From NCBI RefSeq assembly GCF_900605495.1, contig NZ_LR027601.1:62001-126000 (forward strand): 64,000 bases of DNA. Reading direction: 5' to 3'. Each line of letters starts with the position of its first letter. Position 1 is the first letter of the stretch. This DNA is from Bacilliculturomica massiliensis (lineage in GTDB: Bacteria; Bacillota; Clostridia; Peptostreptococcales; Anaerovoracaceae). The translations under genes were made by a program, and so were the position numbers. Positions 51,274 through 60,237 of the stretch are shown here, one piece after another. The notes below the pieces were generated by a model. The model was not told the DNA's origin. It did not search any database and saw nothing but the letters and a program-made list of their open reading frames with translations.

Positions 51274-52056
51274 ATGAAGGATAGGGTGAAAAGCGCCTGC
51301 GACTGTTTGAAGGCGGCTCTCGGGCTGGAAAGAAGTCCGGTGGGCGTGAAATTTTTATACACACAGGAAGAATATCTGGCGGCCGGCGCGCCGGTTCTGA
51401 AAGCGCGGACGCCATACTGCGTAATGGTTCGTCAGGCTTCCGGGGGTAGGGCTTTTAAGACGGACCTCAGTCATTCAAAGTGCGGCGGAGGGACCAGAGC
51501 GCTGGGACTGACAGTTCCCGGAGAACGCTTTCTGACGGGAGAAGAGTTTGACGGCTTCGGATTGTACCGGGACCGGGAGGTATCCCGAGGGGTCGCCGGC
51601 GATCTGACATTCTGCAGCAGACCGGCCTGGGGCGTCATGACCAGACCTCTGGAGCAATATGATGAGATGCCGGATGTGGTCATACTCATCGTGAGACCCT
51701 ATGAGGCCATGCGGATCTTACAAGGCTATACCTACCAGTACGGTGTCTGCGGCAGCTTTAAGCTGGCGGGGAACCAGGCTGTCTGTGCGGAGTGCACAGC
51801 CTATCCCTTTGAGACGAAGGGAATCAATTTGTCGCTGTTCTGTTCGGGGACCCGGTATCTGGTGGGGTGGAAAGAAGAGGAGATGGCCGTGGGAATATGC
51901 GGGGAACGCTTTGCGGCGGCAGCCGAAGGCGTGTACCGCACTGTCAACGGGGCGGAGACCAACGGGGCAAAGGATATGATACTGGCACGGGCTGCGGAGC
52001 TTGGGCTGGAGGATCCAGGAATCAAACGGGACGACGCTTATTTTATGAAGGAATAG
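51274..52056 (+). CDS. DUF169 family protein
   Basis: 260 residues. Conserved DUF169 pieces: LGLERSPVGVKF, the Cys/Gly motif HSKCGGGTRALGL, PDVVILIVRPYEAMRILQGYTY and CGSFKLAGNQAVCAECTAYPF. It carries about ten cysteines, several in places suited to bind metal or a cofactor; no signal peptide, so it is cytoplasmic. It is the first gene of a four-gene operon with an ABC importer (3 nt gap to the permease). Function unknown; binding or processing of the imported compound is the simplest hypothesis. Confidence 0.85.
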   Translation: MKDRVKSACDCLKAALGLERSPVGVKFLYTQEEYLAAGAPVLKARTPYCVMVRQASGGRAFKTDLSHSKCGGGTRALGLTVPGERFLTGEEFDGFGLYRDREVSRGVAGDLTFCSRPAWGVMTRPLEQYDEMPDVVILIVRPYEAMRILQGYTYQYGVCGSFKLAGNQAVCAECTAYPFETKGINLSLFCSGTRYLVGWKEEEMAVGICGERFAAAAEGVYRTVNGAETNGAKDMILARAAELGLEDPGIKRDDAYFMKE

Positions 52057-52059
52057 GAC

Positions 52060-52857
52060 ATGAGAGAAAAGACAGAATTCAGTCTGCTGCTCGTACGGGC
52101 CGCGTTGATCGCCGCTGCTCTGGCCTTCTGGCAGTACGCTGCCGTCAGCGGTATGGTCAGCGCGTATTACACAAGTTATCCCACTGAGATCCTGCTGGAT
52201 CTGATAGACTTCGCACAGAGCGGAGCTCTGTGGAAACACGCTTCCGTGACGCTGTCGGAAGCTCTGATGGGATTGTTCTACGGGACTGTCACAGGAATTT
52301 TCACAGGCGTGCTGTTTGGGCAGTTCAAACGTCTTGGAAAGGTGTTCCTCCCTATTGTGACCGCCATTCACGGCGTACCGCAGCTGACGCTGGCTCCCGT
52401 TTATATCCTTTGGTTTGGTCTTGGATTTACGTCCAAGGTCTTTCTGGCGTCGTTAATGGTATTTTTTAATGTGTTCTTTGCCACCTTCGGAGCGGTGAAC
52501 AGCATGGAAAAGAAGCTGGTAGAGTCGGCGACCCTTCTGGGAGCGGGTAAGGTACAGACGCTTTGGCACGTGGTTCTGCCCAGTTGTTCTCCCTGGATCC
52601 TGACAGGGATCAGGAACGGGCTGGGATCCAGTCTGGTGGGAGCCATTATCGGGGAATACATGGGAGCTGCGGCCGGCTTTGGCTGGATGATCGCCTACGC
52701 TACCAGTTATTTTAATATCAAGCGCGTTATGTCCTGCATCGTCATACTTTTGCTGGTGGGAGTGATCATGAATTTCAGTCTTGACAAGGCGGAGCAGCGG
52801 CTTTTCATCTGGAGACCCAAAGGTGCGCTTGACATAGGACCAAAGTCAAATTCGTAG
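52060..52857 (+). CDS. ABC transporter permease (SsuC/TauC type)
   Basis: 265 residues, about six membrane helices. The EAA loop reads ESATLLGAGKVQTLWHVVLPSCSPWILTGIRNGLGSS, typical of BPD-type permeases for nitrate, taurine, sulfonate or thiamine-precursor importers. It starts 3 nt after the DUF169 gene and ends 20 nt before the binding-protein gene. Confidence 0.93.
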   Translation: MREKTEFSLLLVRAALIAAALAFWQYAAVSGMVSAYYTSYPTEILLDLIDFAQSGALWKHASVTLSEALMGLFYGTVTGIFTGVLFGQFKRLGKVFLPIVTAIHGVPQLTLAPVYILWFGLGFTSKVFLASLMVFFNVFFATFGAVNSMEKKLVESATLLGAGKVQTLWHVVLPSCSPWILTGIRNGLGSSLVGAIIGEYMGAAAGFGWMIAYATSYFNIKRVMSCIVILLLVGVIMNFSLDKAEQRLFIWRPKGALDIGPKSNS

Positions 52858-52877
52858 CAATGAAAAAGGAGAAAACA

Positions 52878-53906
52878 ATGAGGAAAGTATGGAGTATTCT
52901 ATTGATCACCGCAATGATCGCAGGAGTGGCACTGCTGTCCGCCTGCAGCGGGCAGAACGACGGCGACGGCGGAGACGGCGTGTCAGGCGCGGAACTGACT
53001 GAGATAACCGTGTCAGAGATCAGGGGGATCAGCTGGGCGTCTGCCTACGTGGCCCAATCCCTCGGTTACTTTGAGGACGAGGGCCTGGACGTGGAGTTCG
53101 TGATCTACAAAGACGGACCTGTAGCGTTTCAGGGAATGCATGCGGGAGATTCCCAATTCTGCATGCTTTCCGCAGAGCCGGTCATGAGAGCGTACGACGA
53201 GGGAATGGAATCCTATATGATCATGACCAACAGCAACAATCGAATCTACGCATTCGCCGCCCGGCCGGAGATCAAAAGTGCGGCGGATCTGAAGGGCAAG
53301 ACGGTATTTGCAGGAATGCCGGGGTCGGCGCCTTATTCTTTCGTGTTATCGCTGCTCAGCGAGGCGGGTCTCTCTGAGAATGATGTGAACTTCCTGAACA
53401 TGGAATACGGAGCGGCCGTCGTGAGTCTGTCGGAAGGCGTAGTGGACGGCACTTTCTTTGACATTTACAATAAGTCTGAACTGCTGGCGGCAGTCCCGGA
53501 GGCGAATATCCTGGTGGACACCACGGACCCGGCCACCCACGAAAAGCTGTATGGGTCTCAGTTCTGCGATACCACCATCGTCACCTGCACGAAGAAGTTC
53601 GCCGACGAAAATCCGGAGACAGTTCAGGCCTTTGTCAACGCTTCGGTGAAGGGGCTTAAGTGGATCGGGGAGCATTCTTCGGCGGAGATCGCCGAGCTTT
53701 TGATACCGATGTTCGAGGGCATGACGGAGCAGCAGCTGGCCGACAAGCTGGAGACGATCAAGAGCTCCTTCTCAGCCACGGGCGCGATCACAGAGGAAGG
53801 CTATCAGACCGTAGAAAATTTCTGCCTGGAGCAGGGTCTCATTCAGAAGCCCATCGGCTATGAAAATATCATTCCGGCTCAATTCGTGGAAAACGCTCTG
53901 AAATAG
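52878..53906 (+). CDS. ABC transporter substrate-binding lipoprotein (NMT1/SsuA-like)
   Basis: 342 residues from MRKVWSILLITAMIAGVALLSAC; start 52878 has AAGGAG 8 nt upstream, unlike the ATG at 52860. The lipobox LSAC anchors it outside. The fold resembles NMT1/SsuA periplasmic binding proteins (EIRGISWASAYVAQSLGYFEDEGLDVEF; GKTVFAGMPGSAPYSFVLSLL). NMT1-like proteins bind small aromatic, sulfonate or pyrimidine ligands; the ligand here is unknown. Confidence 0.92.
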   Translation: MRKVWSILLITAMIAGVALLSACSGQNDGDGGDGVSGAELTEITVSEIRGISWASAYVAQSLGYFEDEGLDVEFVIYKDGPVAFQGMHAGDSQFCMLSAEPVMRAYDEGMESYMIMTNSNNRIYAFAARPEIKSAADLKGKTVFAGMPGSAPYSFVLSLLSEAGLSENDVNFLNMEYGAAVVSLSEGVVDGTFFDIYNKSELLAAVPEANILVDTTDPATHEKLYGSQFCDTTIVTCTKKFADENPETVQAFVNASVKGLKWIGEHSSAEIAELLIPMFEGMTEQQLADKLETIKSSFSATGAITEEGYQTVENFCLEQGLIQKPIGYENIIPAQFVENALK

Positions 53907-53908
53907 AT

Positions 53909-54916
53909 ATGACGATGGCATATATTGAATTCAGGGAGATCGATAAATATTACGGGAGTCAGCACGTCCTGAAAAAACTGAGTCTCTCTGTGGAGAAGGG
54001 ACAGCTGGCAACGCTGCTGGGCGCCTCAGGATGCGGCAAAAGTACGCTGCTTCGGTGCCTGGCCGGCTTTGAGGGAATGCAGAGCGGACGTATTTTTCTG
54101 GATGGGGAGGATATCTCGCAGAAAGATCCCCGTGAGAGATGCATCGGAATGATCTTTCAGCAGTACAGCCTGTTTCCCACCATGACTGTGGGGGCCAATG
54201 TGGAGTTTGGCCTGAGAATGCGGCGGACCCCGCGGGAGGAACGAAAAAAGCTGACCGGAGAAGCGCTGCGCATGGTAGACCTTCATGGGATGGAGAACAA
54301 ATATCCTTCCCAGCTTTCCGGGGGCGAACAGCAGAGGGTGGCGCTGGCCCGCAGCCTGGTCACAAAGCCGAAGGTACTGCTGCTGGACGAGCCCTTCAGC
54401 GCCATCGACGCCAAGCTGCGCAAAGAATTGCAGTCCAGGGTCAAATCAATTCAGAGAGAGACCGGCGCCACCTGCATATTTGTCACGCACGATCAGGACG
54501 AGGCCATGCGCATGTCCGACGTGATCCATCTGATGAAAGACGGTGTGATCGAACAATCGGGAAGGCCGGAGGAATTGTACGCCTCGCCCAGAACCGTTTA
54601 CGCCGCGGGATTTATCGGCAATTATAACCTGCTGTCTCCGGAGGACTGCGCCAGGCTGGGTCTGTCTCATTCCGAAGGAGCCTGGGCGGCCATACGGCCG
54701 GAGACCATTAAGCTTTGCGGCGTCCGGGAGGGAGATGTGACGGGCAAGATCAGGGAAGTACTGCCCCAGGGAAATATCGTTCGTTACTTTGTGGACTGCG
54801 GCGGCGTGATACTGGAGGCGGATACCCTGTTTGACAGCGCCGTGGAACTTAGAAAGGGAGATCTGGCGGGGCTTCTGCTGGATCAGTCTCAGATCGTGCA
54901 CCCGGCATGGGAGTAA
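53909..54916 (+). CDS. ABC transporter ATP-binding protein with C-terminal TOBE-like domain
   Basis: 335 residues. Walker A LLGASGCGKSTLLRCLAGF, Q-loop MIFQQYSLFPTMTV, signature QLSGGEQQRVALARSL, Walker B VLLLDEPFSAIDA, switch His in FVTHDQDEAMRMSD. About 85 residues beyond the ATPase core (LCGVREGDVTGKIREVLPQGNIVRYFVDCGG) look like a TOBE domain, more often found with Fe3+, molybdate, sugar or aminoethylphosphonate importers than with SsuB-type ATPases. It begins 2 nt after the binding-protein gene. Confidence 0.92.
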   Translation: MTMAYIEFREIDKYYGSQHVLKKLSLSVEKGQLATLLGASGCGKSTLLRCLAGFEGMQSGRIFLDGEDISQKDPRERCIGMIFQQYSLFPTMTVGANVEFGLRMRRTPREERKKLTGEALRMVDLHGMENKYPSQLSGGEQQRVALARSLVTKPKVLLLDEPFSAIDAKLRKELQSRVKSIQRETGATCIFVTHDQDEAMRMSDVIHLMKDGVIEQSGRPEELYASPRTVYAAGFIGNYNLLSPEDCARLGLSHSEGAWAAIRPETIKLCGVREGDVTGKIREVLPQGNIVRYFVDCGGVILEADTLFDSAVELRKGDLAGLLLDQSQIVHPAWE

Positions 54917-54948
54917 CAGGAAACAGGAGCGGAAAAGCAAGAGAGCCG

Positions 54949-55007
54949 GCGCTTCTGCCGGCGCGCCGCTGCGTTCAGAGCGGCGCCTGGCGGAAGCGCT
55001 GTTTTTT
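54949..55007 (+). terminator. Cruciform-type terminator of the DUF169-ABC operon
   Basis: An outer stem GCGCTTCTGCC / GGCGGAAGCGC encloses an inner perfect stem GCGCCGCT / AGCGGCGC; a run of six T follows. Confidence 0.85.
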
Positions 55008-55147
55008 ATGGGCGTACAGCGGCATTCTCTGATCTCTCTGATCGGAAAAAATATAAAAGTTACGGGCGGCGGGTTGATTTTCTCCTGAATATGTGCTACT
55101 ATAACTTCATTGCTTTATTGCGTTAAAACAATATAGTGAGAAAGCGC

Positions 55148-55176
55148 GTGACAGCGGCAGGAATTGGGATTATACT
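55148..55176 (+). promoter_or_regulatory. Promoter of the histidine operon
   Basis: GTGACA (55148-55153), 17-nt spacer, TATACT (55171-55176). Another weaker candidate lies near 55110-55137. No T-box, His-rich leader peptide or attenuator was seen in the about 95-nt leader. Confidence 0.55.
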
Positions 55177-55275
55177 AGTAACAGTTAGGATCGCAGCCGG
55201 CCGGCGCGGTCCGGAGGATGGAATCTCCTGTACGGAATGAATGGAATGAGTGCTGAAATTGGAAAGAGGAAAAGT

Positions 55276-56445
55276 ATGAAACTGCAGATCAAGACGTTGA
55301 GGCCGGAGGAACAGGCAACCTTGCAGCTGCGAGGGCTTTACGAGCAATACGGCTATAAGAAGTACCGCATGGGGCGGTTTGAAGAATACAGTCTATACGC
55401 GGCGAACAAACGATTTCTGCCCAGTGAAAACGTGATCACCTTCACGGATCTGGACGGAAAGCTGCTGGCGCTGAAACCTGATGTGACCCTGGGGATCGTG
55501 AAAAATACCAAGGCCACCAGAGAGAGCACAGAAAAGCTCTATTACACGGAAAACGTCTATCGCGAGAGCAAGGAGAGCCACACTTACAGAGAGATCAGCC
55601 AGATGGGACTGGAATGTATCGGAACGGTGGACCTGTACGCCGTGATCGAGGTCCTGTCCCTGGCGGAACACAGTTTATCGGTGTTCGGTCCTGATTTCGT
55701 GCTGGTCGTATCCCATATGGGGCTGGTCGTGGGGCTGCTTGAGAGCCTGGGCGTGGACGAGGACATGGAAAAGCGCATGCTGGCCTGCATCCGAAGCAAA
55801 AATGCAGGAGAGCTGAAGCTGGTGGCCGAGGAGGCGAAGCTGTCGCGGATCCAGGTGGAAACGCTGTGCCAGCTGCCCACGCTGTACGGAGATTTTCCGG
55901 CCACGATCAAGAAGGCGAGAAAAATCGCCATCAACAAGACCATGGAGGAGGCGGCGGATCAGCTGGAAGCGGTCTACCGCTCCATGCGGGCCGTGGGACT
56001 GGCAAAGAAGATGAGGCTGGATTTTTCCATGATCAACGACATCGAGTATTATAATGGAATCATTTTTCAGGGTTACCTGGAGGGCCTGCCCCGCAATGTG
56101 CTCTCGGGAGGGCAGTACGACGGCATGATGGCCAAGATGGGCAAGGATCTTGAGGCCATCGGGTTTGCCCTGTATATCAGCGAGCTGCGCCGTCTCCCCG
56201 GAACCGGCCCGGCCTGTGATGTGGAAGCGCTGGTGCTCTACGACGGCGGCGCGGATTACGGAAAGCTGGCGGCGGCGGTGAAAAAGCTGGTAAAAGACGG
56301 TATGCGGGTGCGCACGGAACGCGCCGTCCCCGCGGGACTGCGCTTTGAGCGTCTCTACCGATTTGAGGACGGAAGCCTGCGGGAAGAGCAGGCGGGATCC
56401 CCGGGACGCTGGGCCGGAGAGAAGGAGGCGAAGGGACAATGCTGA
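55276..56445 (+). CDS. hisZ: ATP phosphoribosyltransferase regulatory subunit
   Basis: 389 residues from MKLQIKTLRPEEQATLQLRGLYEQYGYKKYRMGRFEEYSLY (RBS AGAGG). A histidyl-tRNA synthetase-like fold lacking synthetase activity: ALKPDVTLGIVKNT, HTYREISQMGLECIG and FSMINDIEYYNGIIFQGYL are family motifs. It associates with the short-form HisG and gives feedback control by histidine. It overlaps hisG by 7 nt. The first gene of the operon. Confidence 0.93.
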   Translation: MKLQIKTLRPEEQATLQLRGLYEQYGYKKYRMGRFEEYSLYAANKRFLPSENVITFTDLDGKLLALKPDVTLGIVKNTKATRESTEKLYYTENVYRESKESHTYREISQMGLECIGTVDLYAVIEVLSLAEHSLSVFGPDFVLVVSHMGLVVGLLESLGVDEDMEKRMLACIRSKNAGELKLVAEEAKLSRIQVETLCQLPTLYGDFPATIKKARKIAINKTMEEAADQLEAVYRSMRAVGLAKKMRLDFSMINDIEYYNGIIFQGYLEGLPRNVLSGGQYDGMMAKMGKDLEAIGFALYISELRRLPGTGPACDVEALVLYDGGADYGKLAAAVKKLVKDGMRVRTERAVPAGLRFERLYRFEDGSLREEQAGSPGRWAGEKEAKGQC

Positions 56446-57089
56446 ATATCGCGCTGCCGAAGGGCAGACTGGGGGATCAGGTCTACGAGCTGCTGGCCTC
56501 CATCGGGTACGACTGTAAAAGTATATATGAGGAAAACAGGAAGCTGGTATTTGAAAACCAGGAGAACGGAGTGCGTTATCTTCTGGTCAAGCCCAGCGAC
56601 GTGGCTATCTATGTGGAACACCACGCGGCGGACGTGGGCATCGTGGGAAAGGACATTCTTCTGGAAAGCAGACCTGACGTTTATGAACTGCTGGACCTGA
56701 AGCTGGGCAAATGCCGCATGGCGGTGGCCGCCTGCGAGGATTTTGCCGAAGATACGGACCGTCCTCTCCGGGTAGCTACCAAGTTTGTCAATATCGCCAA
56801 GGATTATTATACCGGGCTCAACAGGGAGATCGAGATCATCAAGCTGAACGGCAGCATCGAGCTGGCTCCCATTCTGGGACTTTCCGACGTTATCGTGGAC
56901 ATTGTGGAGTCGGGAAATACGATCCGGGAGAATCACCTGCGGGTGGTGGAGGAATTCCGGCAGATCAGCGCCCGTTTTATAGCCAATAAGAGCAGCTTTG
57001 AATTTAAGAACGACGTCATCGGCGAGATGGTCCGGAAGCTGTCCGCGGCAGTGGCGCAGAAGGAACTGGCTGTCTCCGGCGGAAAATAG
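56439..57089 (+). CDS. hisG: ATP phosphoribosyltransferase, short form
   Basis: 216 residues, short form without the C-terminal regulatory domain, so it needs HisZ. LNIALPKGRLGDQVYELL at the start, then DVAIYVEHHAADVGIVGKDIL, RVATKFVNIAKDYY and the PRPP-loop IVDIVESGNTIRENHL. First committed step: ATP plus PRPP to phosphoribosyl-ATP. The following hisD starts 31 nt downstream. Confidence 0.96.
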   Translation: MLNIALPKGRLGDQVYELLASIGYDCKSIYEENRKLVFENQENGVRYLLVKPSDVAIYVEHHAADVGIVGKDILLESRPDVYELLDLKLGKCRMAVAACEDFAEDTDRPLRVATKFVNIAKDYYTGLNREIEIIKLNGSIELAPILGLSDVIVDIVESGNTIRENHLRVVEEFRQISARFIANKSSFEFKNDVIGEMVRKLSAAVAQKELAVSGGK

Positions 57090-57119
57090 AAAAGAGCCGG
57101 CGTGAAGAGAGGAGAAAAG

Positions 57120-58394
57120 ATGATAAAGATATACGATATGAAGGAGATCACACTGGCGGAGATCCTGGATCGGGAGGAACAGCTGCAGACGGACGTGTCG
57201 GAGACGGTGGAAGAGATCATAGCCGCGGTAAAGAGAGACGGCGACCGGGCGCTCCTGCGCTATGAAGAGAAATTTGATCAGGCGAAACTGACGTCGCTGG
57301 AGGTGACGGAAGCGGAGGTCCAGGAAGCTCTGGACGAGACGGACCCGGACTTTCTCAGGACGCTGGAAATGGCCAGAGACAACATCGCGGCCTTTCACGA
57401 GAAGCAGGTGAGAAAAGACTTCGTCATCACGGAGAAGGAGGGAGTGATCCTGGGACAGAAGATCACCCCCATCGAGAGGGCGGGGATCTACGTGCCCGGA
57501 GGTACGGCCAGCTATCCCAGCAGCGTGCTCATGAACGCCATTCCGGCCAGGCTGGCGGGGGTGAAGGAGATCGTCATGGTGACGCCTCCGGACAGAGACG
57601 GACGGATCAGCAGCGTGATCCTGGCGGCGGCGAGGACGGCGGGCGTGACGCGGATCTTCAAGATCGGCGGCGCTCAGGCGGTGGCGGCTCTGGCATACGG
57701 AACAGAGAGCGTGCCCCGGGTAGATAAGATCACGGGGCCGGGCAACGTTTACGTGGCCACAGCCAAGAGCAAGGTGTACGGCATGGTGGATATCGATATG
57801 ATCGCCGGTCCCAGCGAGATCCTGGTGCTGGCGGACGGCACCTGCGATCCCCGGTATGTGGCGGCGGATATGCTCTCTCAGGCGGAACACGACCGGCTGG
57901 CCAGTCCGGTGCTGGTCACAGACAGCAGAGACCTGGCTCTGGCGGTGCAGAAGGAGCTGGAAGTACAGCTTCCCCAGCTGCCCAGAGAGGAGATCGCCCG
58001 GGCCAGCGTGGATGACCGGGGCAAGATCATACTGGCCGAGAGCATGAAGCAGGCGGTGGAAGCAGCCAACGCCATCGCGCCGGAACATCTGGAGGTGTGT
58101 GTGGACGATCCCTTCGCCCTTCTGGCGGAGATCAGGAACGCAGGGTCCATCTTCCTGGGCAAAAATACGCCGGAGGCCATGGGAGATTATTTCGCGGGAC
58201 CCAATCACGTGCTGCCCACCGGCGGCACGGCGCGGTTTTCCAGCCCGCTGTCCGTGGACGACTTCATCAAGAAATCCAGCTTTATCTACTACACGAAGGA
58301 AGCGCTGGGCCAGGTGAAGGACAGAGTGGCGGATTTTGCCCGGCGCGAGGGCCTGCACGGCCACGGCAAGAGCGTGACCATCCGTTTTGAATAG
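57120..58394 (+). CDS. hisD: Histidinol dehydrogenase
   Basis: 424 residues from MIKIYDMKEITLAEI (RBS GAGAGGAG; a GTG at 57102 is less likely). GIYVPGGTASYPSSVLMNAIPARLAGVKE, KIGGAQAVAALAYGTESVPRVDKITGPGNVYVA, DMIAGPSEILVLAD, AEHDRLA and PNHVLPTGGTARFSSPLSVDDFIK carry the zinc and catalytic residues. It oxidises histidinol to histidine, the last two steps. Confidence 0.97.
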   Translation: MIKIYDMKEITLAEILDREEQLQTDVSETVEEIIAAVKRDGDRALLRYEEKFDQAKLTSLEVTEAEVQEALDETDPDFLRTLEMARDNIAAFHEKQVRKDFVITEKEGVILGQKITPIERAGIYVPGGTASYPSSVLMNAIPARLAGVKEIVMVTPPDRDGRISSVILAAARTAGVTRIFKIGGAQAVAALAYGTESVPRVDKITGPGNVYVATAKSKVYGMVDIDMIAGPSEILVLADGTCDPRYVAADMLSQAEHDRLASPVLVTDSRDLALAVQKELEVQLPQLPREEIARASVDDRGKIILAESMKQAVEAANAIAPEHLEVCVDDPFALLAEIRNAGSIFLGKNTPEAMGDYFAGPNHVLPTGGTARFSSPLSVDDFIKKSSFIYYTKEALGQVKDRVADFARREGLHGHGKSVTIRFE

Positions 58395-58445
58395 GCGGGC
58401 GTTTGCTGGTCCGCGCAGGAGACCATTGAAAGGAAGGAAGACAGG

Positions 58446-59552
58446 ATGAGCCGATTTTTGTCCGGAAAGTTCGCGGCCATCGAGCCGTATACGCCTGGGG
58501 AGCAGCCTCAGGACCGGAGCTATATTAAACTGAATACCAATGAAAACCCGTATCCGCCCAGCCCGAAGGTATTCGAGGCTATCTTCGGCGGAAACGGCGG
58601 GGGGGAAAAGCGCCTGGCGGAGCCTGGGGCGGAGATCGATAAACTGCGTCTCTATTCTGATCCTGAGGTCCGGGAACTGAGCGAGGCCATCGCCGGTTTT
58701 TATCATATCAGTCCGGAGCAGGTGCTGGTGGGAAACGGATCCGACGAGATCCTGGCCTTTGCGTTTCTGGCCTTTGGAGACGACACGAAGCCGGTGCGGT
58801 TTCCAGCTGTGAGCTACGGCTTTTATCCGGTATTCGCCCGGCTCTTTGGCATATCGGCGGAGCCGGCGGCGCTGAGGGAGGATTTCACCATTGATCCGGC
58901 CGATTACATAGGCTGCGGCAGGAACGTGGTCATCGCAAATCCCAACGCGCCCACGGGGATCGCGCTGGAGCCTGCGCAGATCGAGGCCATCGTGAAGAGC
59001 AATCCGGATCATCTGGTGATCATCGACGAGGCGTATGTGGATTTCGGCGGAGAGTCGGTCATCCCGCTGATCGACCGGTACGATAATCTCATGGTGGTGC
59101 AGACATTTTCCAAGTCCAGAAGTCTGGCGGGCGCGCGGCTGGGGTTTGCCGCCGCCTGCAGAGAAATTATCAGCGACATGAATAAAATGAAGTTCAGCTT
59201 CAATCCCTATAATGTGAACCGGCTCTCCATTCTGGCAGGGACCGCCGCCATGAAGGACCGACCGTATTTTGAGCGCTGCACAGCGGCCATACGGGAGACC
59301 AGAGAGGAAACGGCGGCGGAACTTCGGCGCATGGGGTTTACGGTGCTGCCGTCCAAGGCCAATTTCCTCTTCGCCAAAAGCGACCGCATCGGAGGGGGAG
59401 AATACTTTCGGCAGCTGAAGGAGCGGGGCATTCTGGTGAGACACTGGGACAAACCGGAGATCAGGGATTACGTGCGGATTACCGTGGGTACGCCTCAGGA
59501 TATGAAGACGCTGTGCCGGGTCACGGAAGAATTGCTGGCGGAACGGATATGA
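58446..59552 (+). CDS. hisC: Histidinol-phosphate aminotransferase
   Basis: 368 residues. SYIKLNTNENPYPPSP, the phosphate loop VLVGNGSDEILAFAF, ANPNAPTGIAL, DEAYVDFGGES, PLP Lys in TFSKSRSLAGARLGF and the C-terminal Arg in YVRITVGTPQDM. It converts imidazole-acetol phosphate to histidinol phosphate. RBS AAGGAAGG; 12 nt before hisB. Confidence 0.96.
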   Translation: MSRFLSGKFAAIEPYTPGEQPQDRSYIKLNTNENPYPPSPKVFEAIFGGNGGGEKRLAEPGAEIDKLRLYSDPEVRELSEAIAGFYHISPEQVLVGNGSDEILAFAFLAFGDDTKPVRFPAVSYGFYPVFARLFGISAEPAALREDFTIDPADYIGCGRNVVIANPNAPTGIALEPAQIEAIVKSNPDHLVIIDEAYVDFGGESVIPLIDRYDNLMVVQTFSKSRSLAGARLGFAAACREIISDMNKMKFSFNPYNVNRLSILAGTAAMKDRPYFERCTAAIRETREETAAELRRMGFTVLPSKANFLFAKSDRIGGGEYFRQLKERGILVRHWDKPEIRDYVRITVGTPQDMKTLCRVTEELLAERI

Positions 59553-59564
59553 GCGGAGGGTAAA

Positions 59565-60152
59565 ATGAGAAATATTGAGATCACAAGGAATACGGCGGAG
59601 ACGCAGATCGGGCTGGCGCTGAATCTGGACGGATCGGGCAAATATCAAAACGACACGGGCTGCGGATTTCTCGATCACATGCTGGATCTGTTCAGCCGCC
59701 ACGGCCGTTTCGATCTGGCCGTCACCTGCAAGGGCGACACGGAGGTGGACTTCCACCACACGGCGGAGGACATCGGCATCGTTTTGGGAGACGCTTTCGC
59801 CAGAGCCCTGGGAGATAAAAAGGGGATCAACCGCTACGGCAGCTTTCTGCTTCCCATGGACGAGGCGCTGGTACTGTGCGCCGTGGATATCAGCGGCAGA
59901 GCGTGTCTGTCCTATGAGGCTTCCATACCTTCCCAGAAGGTGGGCGATTTTGATACGGAACTGGTGAAGGAATTTTTCCTGGCGTTCACCCGCAGCCTGG
60001 GTCTGACGCTTCACATCCGACAGCTGGCGGGAGAGAACAGCCACCACATCATCGAGGCCATGTTCAAGGGGCTGGGTCGGGCCATGGCGCAGGCTGCGGC
60101 CATCGATCCGCGCTACGCCGACGAGATACCGTCCACGAAGGGCGTGCTGTAA
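59565..60152 (+). CDS. hisB: Imidazoleglycerol-phosphate dehydratase
   Basis: 195 residues: only the dehydratase, without the phosphatase domain of the bifunctional enterobacterial HisB. The metal-binding motifs are GFLDHMLDLFSRH, FHHTAEDIGI, DEALVLCAVDISGR, and HHIIEAMFKGLGRAM. The separate histidinol phosphatase is therefore expected elsewhere, and a PHP-type gene ends this operon. Confidence 0.96.
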   Translation: MRNIEITRNTAETQIGLALNLDGSGKYQNDTGCGFLDHMLDLFSRHGRFDLAVTCKGDTEVDFHHTAEDIGIVLGDAFARALGDKKGINRYGSFLLPMDEALVLCAVDISGRACLSYEASIPSQKVGDFDTELVKEFFLAFTRSLGLTLHIRQLAGENSHHIIEAMFKGLGRAMAQAAAIDPRYADEIPSTKGVL

Positions 60153-60237
60153 TGCGCGAACGTTAGAAAACAGCGGAATCTGACACAGAGCGTGAAACGG
60201 TTCCGCCCAGTCAATTGACTGCAGAGGGAGGACGCCA

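Noticed and set aside
55081-55275. T-box or His leader peptide before hisZ
   Set aside because: No AGGGTGGNACCGCG-like T-box sequence, no run of His codons and no terminator hairpin in the leader.
56355-60047. 1230-codon open frame on the minus strand across the his operon
   Set aside because: It lies opposite hisG, hisD, hisC and hisB, which are unmistakable on the plus strand. Long antisense frames arise here from GC-rich codon use.
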